64,000 bases of DNA from Ramlibacter ginsenosidimutans (GTDB lineage: Bacteria; Pseudomonadota; Gammaproteobacteria; Burkholderiales; Burkholderiaceae_C): NCBI RefSeq assembly GCF_042678185.1, contig NZ_JBHUDQ010000004.1; one strand, given 5' to 3'. Shown here in pieces: positions 59,935-64,000 of the stretch. Within the stretch, counting starts at the first letter, position 1. Each line of letters starts with the position of its first letter. The translations under genes were made by a program, and so were the position numbers. The notes below the pieces were generated by a model. It made no database searches, had not been told where the DNA came from, and saw only the letters and a program-made list of their open reading frames with translations.

Positions 59935-61560
59935 CTACTCCGGAATGGCAACACCGGCGTTAGCCAGCAGCCCCTGCAGTTGCTCGAAGGAGACGGGCTT
60001 GACCAGATGGCCGTCGAAGCCCGCTTGCGCGGTGCGACGCTTGTCGTCGGCGCTGCCGTAGCCGGTCAGAGCGTGCAGGTTCGCCGAGTTGCCGAACCGC
60101 CGGCGCCATTCCCGCGCTGTCGCGTAACCATCCATGCCTGGCAGGCCGATGTCGAGCAGCACAATATCCGGCTGCCCCAACGCCTGGGCGAGCTCCAGTG
60201 CATGGGCGCCGTCGTGTGCTACGGAGACGTCGGCGCCCATGAGTCGCAGGATCTCGGCCAACGACTGCGCGGCATCGACATTGTCATCGACCACCATCAC
60301 CCTTGCGTGAAGCCGGCCCGGTTTCCGCGGTGCATCCGCAGGCGCGCTGCGCACAGGTGGCGCGACCAGCGGCAGCAGGACGTGAAAAGTGCTCCCCAGA
60401 CCCGGTCCCGCGCTTTCAGCGCGCACCGTACCTCCATGCGAGTCGACCAGCATCCGCACGAGCGTGAGGCCGATGCCCAAGCCGCCTGGGGCACGGTCCA
60501 GTGAGCCGGGCACCTGCGTGAACATCTCGAAGATGCTGCCGAGCATCTCCTTCGGAATGCCCACGCCTGTGTCGCTGATGCGAATGCATGCTTGACCCCC
60601 ATCCTGCAGAACCTGAACTTCGATGTCGCCGCCGGGCGGCGTGTACTTCGCCGCGTTGTTGAGCAGGTTCGAGAATACCTGGGTAAGGCGCACGCGGTCG
60701 CCGTGCACGTGCAACGGCGCCGGGGCTTCCACGACCCGCACGCGATGACCGCGGCTTTCCACCAGCGGCCGGCTCGCGTCGAGCGACGTGGCCAGCAATT
60801 CGTCCAGGCGCAGGACCTCGCGGCGCAGCTCGATCAACCCGCGGCTCACGCGTGATACATCGAGCAGGTCGTCCACGAGGTGGGTGAGCTGGTGAAGCTG
60901 CCGCGTCATCAGGGCCAGCTGCCGGTCCAGGAGCGCGGGATCGCGTTCGGGTGACCTGCGCATCACCTCGATCGCTGTCGTCATGGGCGCCAGCGGATTG
61001 CGCAGTTCGTGGGCCAGCATCGCCAGGAATTCGTCCTTGCGCTGGTGCTCGGAGCGCAGCTGCTGGTTCAGTTCGGCTGCCGCACCACGCGCGGCGTCAA
61101 GTGCCTTGGCGAGCTGGTGCGCCTTGGCGGCGGCGGCACGCGCATCCGCCGCCTCCGCGCGCCCGATCGCCAGAGCCTGCTGCGCGCGCAAGACCGCGCA
61201 AAGCATCGGCAGGGCGACCTCGAATTCGTCCGGAAATGCAATCTTCGTTCCTGCCGCCAACACGAAGGCGCACTGCCCCGCGGCGCGGGCATGCGCGATG
61301 AACTCGCGCCCTTCGATGTCGACCGGAGCGGTGAACTCGCCCGGTTCCCGGCAACGCGCGAGGAACTGGCGCCAGCGCGGCCCGGCGGCCAGCGTCTTGG
61401 GCATGCCGGCTGCCGGCAACAATAGGCCGAGTTCCTTATCGTCTACGTACAAAAGCAAATAGGCGGCGCCGAGTGCCCTGGCGATTTCGCCTGCCGCCTC
61501 GGCCCGCCGCGTCTCGTCGCCGAGCGCGTCAATCAGGGACCGGAGGGGGCCCGCCGTCAT
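59935..61560 (-). CDS. Hybrid histidine kinase with receiver domain, paired with FIST sensor
   Basis: This 541-residue protein has an N-terminal sensory region of about 150 residues with no clear family, a coiled linker, HisKA (phosphoacceptor H184 in AMLAHELRNPLAPM), HATPase (NLLNNAAKYTPPGG, DTGVGIP, GLGIGLTLV) and a C-terminal receiver (phosphoacceptor D470 in VLLDIGLPGMDG). No transmembrane segment was seen, so it is cytoplasmic. The ATG at 61560 follows the FIST stop by 2 bp; a GTG at 61566 overlapping that stop (GTGA) is possible. No output domain follows, so it probably signals to another protein or acts by phosphotransfer. Confidence 0.9.
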   Translation of the reverse strand: MTAGPLRSLIDALGDETRRAEAAGEIARALGAAYLLLYVDDKELGLLLPAAGMPKTLAAGPRWRQFLARCREPGEFTAPVDIEGREFIAHARAAGQCAFVLAAGTKIAFPDEFEVALPMLCAVLRAQQALAIGRAEAADARAAAAKAHQLAKALDAARGAAAELNQQLRSEHQRKDEFLAMLAHELRNPLAPMTTAIEVMRRSPERDPALLDRQLALMTRQLHQLTHLVDDLLDVSRVSRGLIELRREVLRLDELLATSLDASRPLVESRGHRVRVVEAPAPLHVHGDRVRLTQVFSNLLNNAAKYTPPGGDIEVQVLQDGGQACIRISDTGVGIPKEMLGSIFEMFTQVPGSLDRAPGGLGIGLTLVRMLVDSHGGTVRAESAGPGLGSTFHVLLPLVAPPVRSAPADAPRKPGRLHARVMVVDDNVDAAQSLAEILRLMGADVSVAHDGAHALELAQALGQPDIVLLDIGLPGMDGYATAREWRRRFGNSANLHALTGYGSADDKRRTAQAGFDGHLVKPVSFEQLQGLLANAGVAIPE

Positions 61561-61562
61561 GC

Positions 61563-62729
61563 TCACGTCGGAAGTACACAGACCACGGCGGTGCAGTTGT
61601 GGAAGCCCCCGAACTGGCCTTCGGCGCGCGCGATCTGGCCATAGGTGTTGCACCCGACGAAGGCAGCCGGCGCCAACAGGCTCGCGCAGGCCTGCAATTC
61701 GTCCTCGAACGCCCGGCCCAGGCGCAGCCGCGTGGCGACACAGTCAAAAACGAAGGCAGCCGCGGGCTTTTCTCCGGCGAGCGCGTTCAGCGCCGCGGCT
61801 GTGGCTGTCCGCGCCGCTAGCACGGCCGAATCGGCCGTGGTCTTCATTACGTGGATCACCGCGCCCTCGGGCACTGCCGCGGCGCACAGGATCGCGCCGC
61901 TTTCGCCGATCGCTAGTGGTACTCGCAGGCGATAGCCCTCGTCGGCGCGGATTCCCAGCACGTTGTGCAGGAAAAACGGCATCGGGTCCTGCTCGTCGAA
62001 CGCCTGCCCGCTTTGTTGCGCGTGCTCGCGCAACGCATCGAGCGCGGGGGCCCCATTAATGCCGATGAGGCGCGTCCCCTCGGATTCGGTAACGCGCAGC
62101 GCGGGCCCCGCGGGCTCCCAGCCATGCGCGACGCCGACGCCCACCGGCTTGCTCGAAAGAATCTCCAGCGCCGAAACCGCGTTGTTGTAGGCCTGCGTAC
62201 CGGCGAACACATGCGTCGTGTCGAACCGCCCGTCGTCACCGGCCCCGCCGCCGAAGAAACGGTAGTTGCCGCCGGTGGCTAGCGTCAGTTCCTCAACGAG
62301 CGCATCGGTGTGGCCGGCGAGCGCGTCGGTCATGACAAGCGCGCTGCGATGCGGAAGCGCCGGCTTCGCTATGCCGCGAAAAGCTTCCAACAGCTGGCCC
62401 GCCGCATCCTTGGCGTTGCTGCTCACGCCCTGCCCAAGCCCGACTGCGAACTTCATGTTCGCCGAGCGGATGCCCAGCGCAGATACCTGGCCCTCTCCGC
62501 GCGACTGGTTCGTGAATTCGCCCGCCGAGGACGCGCCCGCGATCACGGTCGTGCCGGCAGCCTCAGCGAGCGCCTTGAGCAGCGCCGCATAGTCGTGCTG
62601 CGCGGAAGCAAAGACCACTATCGCGTCCGCCGCCGCGCCGCCGAAGGCTGTGCGTATGGCGGCGCCGAGCTCGCTGCCGGCACGCGCGCTGTCGCGCTGT
62701 TCAGTGATCGCGATGTGGGTCTGGGTCAT
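61563..62729 (-). CDS. FIST N- and C-domain sensor protein
   Basis: This 388-residue protein has the two-part FIST layout: N-domain with IVVFASAQHDYAALLKALAE and TVIAGASSAGEFTNQ, C-domain with RLIGINGAPALDAL, GVAHGWEPAGPALRVTESEG and FVFDCVATRLRLG. FIST domains are proposed to sense small ligands, possibly amino acids, in signalling proteins. It is the first gene of a two-gene unit with the kinase at 59935-61560, so it probably supplies that kinase with its signal in trans. Confidence 0.88.
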   Translation of the reverse strand: MTQTHIAITEQRDSARAGSELGAAIRTAFGGAAADAIVVFASAQHDYAALLKALAEAAGTTVIAGASSAGEFTNQSRGEGQVSALGIRSANMKFAVGLGQGVSSNAKDAAGQLLEAFRGIAKPALPHRSALVMTDALAGHTDALVEELTLATGGNYRFFGGGAGDDGRFDTTHVFAGTQAYNNAVSALEILSSKPVGVGVAHGWEPAGPALRVTESEGTRLIGINGAPALDALREHAQQSGQAFDEQDPMPFFLHNVLGIRADEGYRLRVPLAIGESGAILCAAAVPEGAVIHVMKTTADSAVLAARTATAAALNALAGEKPAAAFVFDCVATRLRLGRAFEDELQACASLLAPAAFVGCNTYGQIARAEGQFGGFHNCTAVVCVLPT

Positions 62730-63339
62730 AGCTACTGAGCAAGCAAGTCGGGCCGACTAGTTTGCGTCAGCATGCTCTGACGCTCTGTAGGAGGAGGCCC
62801 ACCGTTCTGGGCGGCGGTGTGGCGCGAGGCCAGCCGATGGACGAAAAATAGGGAAGCTTTGGCCCCGGACCTGCGCGCGCGCCTCCGGCGCGCAAGGACG
62901 GTGCCCACCAGAGATCCCATTCGTTATTTTGCGAACGCGAGGCTCGTAGGCACACGGTCTATACGAATAAAGTCTCGGCGGACGTATCAAAGGGCGTTTC
63001 CCAACGCAGTCCCCCAAGGCAAGAAGACGTAGCGTCATGGCGTCAATGCATCCCCAAGCGCGAGACACGGCGCACGCACATTCGGGGTGAACGAAAGCTC
63101 GCGCCTGCCGTACTATGGCCGATTGTGGCCGCAAGCGGCCGTTTACACCGGCGGGACACGCTCGCGCCCTGGCACGTAGAGACCGAGGATCCGCCGCGCC
63201 CTGCAACCGATGGTGGTTGAAAAGGCGGCGGCGCACGACGTGTACCTGCGGGCCGCGTCGGACCAAAAGGGCATGCCGGAAGTGCTAGTCTGCATGACCG
63301 TCCCCTCTGCCGCGTCCCGCCGCCTGACCTGTACCCTCG
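62730..63339. other. 610-bp gap without a recognisable gene
   Basis: Composition is less GC-rich in the middle (around 62930-63010). A hairpin GGCCGC-AA-GCGGCC lies at 63127-63140, similar in style to the GC-rich repeats in other gaps. The left end contains the FIST promoter and the right end the promoter of the small lipoprotein. No coding frame shows a known domain. Confidence 0.55.
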
Positions 63340-63780
63340 ATGCCATCCATGCCCAACGTATCGCTCGCGCTCCCAGCACTTCTCCTCGCACTGCTCGCCG
63401 GGTGCGCAAGCGTGTTCGCGCCCGCCCCTGGGCCTGCATCTGGATCTGCATCTGCAGACTCCAGCTGTGAAGTTGCAACCGTACCTCCCGGTGCTGTCTT
63501 CGGCGTGCGCCAGGGGATGAGCATCGCCACTTACACTGCCGGCACGCCGGCCGGCGGCTCCGGGTGCCAGCGTGTGTGGTACGGCGATAGGGCCCGTCCC
63601 GCATCGATGCAGGTGCTGGCAACATACTATTTCGTGGGCGGACACGTCCAGCGTCTCGTCGGCCACGTGCCGGGCGGCACGGACTACGAATGCCACTATC
63701 GCGATGGCGAGCTTGACGCCGCCAGGTCGCTCAATGCGGCGCAGTGCCCCAAAGCCAGCGAGGCGAAGCCGCTCCCCTGA
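63340..63780 (+). CDS. Small hypothetical lipoprotein
   Basis: This 146-residue protein has a lipoprotein signal (LALPALLLALLAGCASVF, lipobox LAGC with cysteine near residue 22). After an Ala/Pro/Ser-rich linker comes a compact domain with VPPGAVFGVRQGMSIATYTA and TYYFVGGHVQRLVGHVPGG, resembling small outer-membrane-anchored proteins of the SmpA/BamE-like type, but not enough for a firm call. Start 63340 or 63349 (MPNVSLALP) are both possible. Function unknown. Confidence 0.7.
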   Translation: MPSMPNVSLALPALLLALLAGCASVFAPAPGPASGSASADSSCEVATVPPGAVFGVRQGMSIATYTAGTPAGGSGCQRVWYGDRARPASMQVLATYYFVGGHVQRLVGHVPGGTDYECHYRDGELDAARSLNAAQCPKASEAKPLP

Positions 63781-63835
63781 ACAAGGCCGTTCATTCGCCG
63801 CTGCCGCCTGCTTCTGGTCATGAGCAGCGCTCGCG

Positions 63836-64000
63836 TCAGCGGCCGACGACTGCCGCCAGCTCCCAGGTTCCCGCCTGTTCGTCGTACCGCAGCACATAGC
63901 TGCCCTCCTCGGTATCCACCTTCCACCAGCGCTGGGTCGCGCCGTACCACCTGTCGCTGACTGTGCGCACCTCCACGCGCCGGGACCCGAACCAGATCAC
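63836..64000 (-). CDS. Hypothetical protein, C-terminal 54 residues only (cut by window edge)
   Basis: The minus-strand frame is open from the window edge to a TGA at 63836-63838. It ends with RWWKVDTEEGSYVLRYDEQA then GTWELAAVVGR, and earlier has IWFGSRRVEVRTVSDRWYG. The Trp/Tyr-rich pattern suggests a small conserved beta-sheet protein. The true start lies outside the window. No family is recognised with confidence. Confidence 0.6.
   Translation of the reverse strand: MIWFGSRRVEVRTVSDRWYGATQRWWKVDTEEGSYVLRYDEQAGTWELAAVVGR

Noticed and set aside
1..64000. tRNA, rRNA, CRISPR array, prophage or restriction-modification genes
   Set aside because: No cloverleaf-type conserved stretches, regularly spaced repeats, phage structural genes or methylase motifs were recognised while reading the window.

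Overview
The window is high-GC DNA from a soil or water betaproteobacterium, most likely Burkholderiales of the Comamonadaceae type (Variovorax/Ramlibacter-like). The basis is the number of TRAP systems and Bug (TctC-type) solute receptors, frequent GTG starts, dense ATGA/GTGA gene overlaps and many LysR/GntR regulators. No rRNA, tRNA, CRISPR array, prophage or replication origin was seen. Almost everything is uptake and catabolism of small organic acids and sugar-acid-like compounds.

Layout. (1) 1-7329, minus strand: one probable eight-gene operon with two complete TRAP transporters around an SDR dehydrogenase and a lactonase-type amidohydrolase. A GntR/FCD regulator (7434-8207) and a divergent SAF-domain dehydrogenase (8238-9617) adjoin it, and identical 14-bp palindromic sites lie at both promoters. 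(2) 9870-12269: hybrid histidine kinase. (3) 12970-19069, plus strand: RpiB-like isomerase, FadR-type regulator, ribokinase, HisMQP-type ABC importer and a second lactonase-type amidohydrolase, with a PdhR/LldR-like operator at the promoter and a 98-bp repeat inserted at a translational-coupling junction. (4) 19460-20981: ribbon-helix-helix regulator plus PHB-depolymerase-like esterase. (5) 20986-25278: large helicase Lhr.

(6) 25656-35467 is the most interesting part. A LysR gene (28807) is divergent from a Bug receptor and from a gene fusing a PrpF-type isomerase to a second Bug domain that has lost its signal peptide. Next to it is a MaoC-like hydratase / family III CoA-transferase / CitE-like lyase / fumarase-superfamily lyase / DctA operon resembling mesaconate-citramalate (C5 acid) assimilation. 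The two transcription units share a 41-bp promoter element (30 of 41 bases identical) containing a TTGAT-N11-ATCA LysR-type dyad, which suggests one regulon.

(7) 35623-37183: IS1182-like insertion sequence, followed by a broken hemL tail (37240-37431) and a BNR-repeat lipoprotein. (8) 39706-46531: FAH-family hydrolase, Bug receptor and HyuB/HyuA hydantoinase/oxoprolinase pair with a divergent LysR. (9) 46624-51912: LysR, DapA-family lyase, Bug receptor, Rieske oxygenase and SDR, in parts visibly lower in GC. (10) 52040-57975: DsbA-like protein, Old Yellow Enzyme, and a three-subunit molybdenum hydroxylase of PaoABC type. (11) 58582-62729: small 68-residue protein plus a second PHB-depolymerase-like esterase, then a FIST-domain sensor and a hybrid kinase. 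The window ends with a small lipoprotein and an edge-truncated gene.
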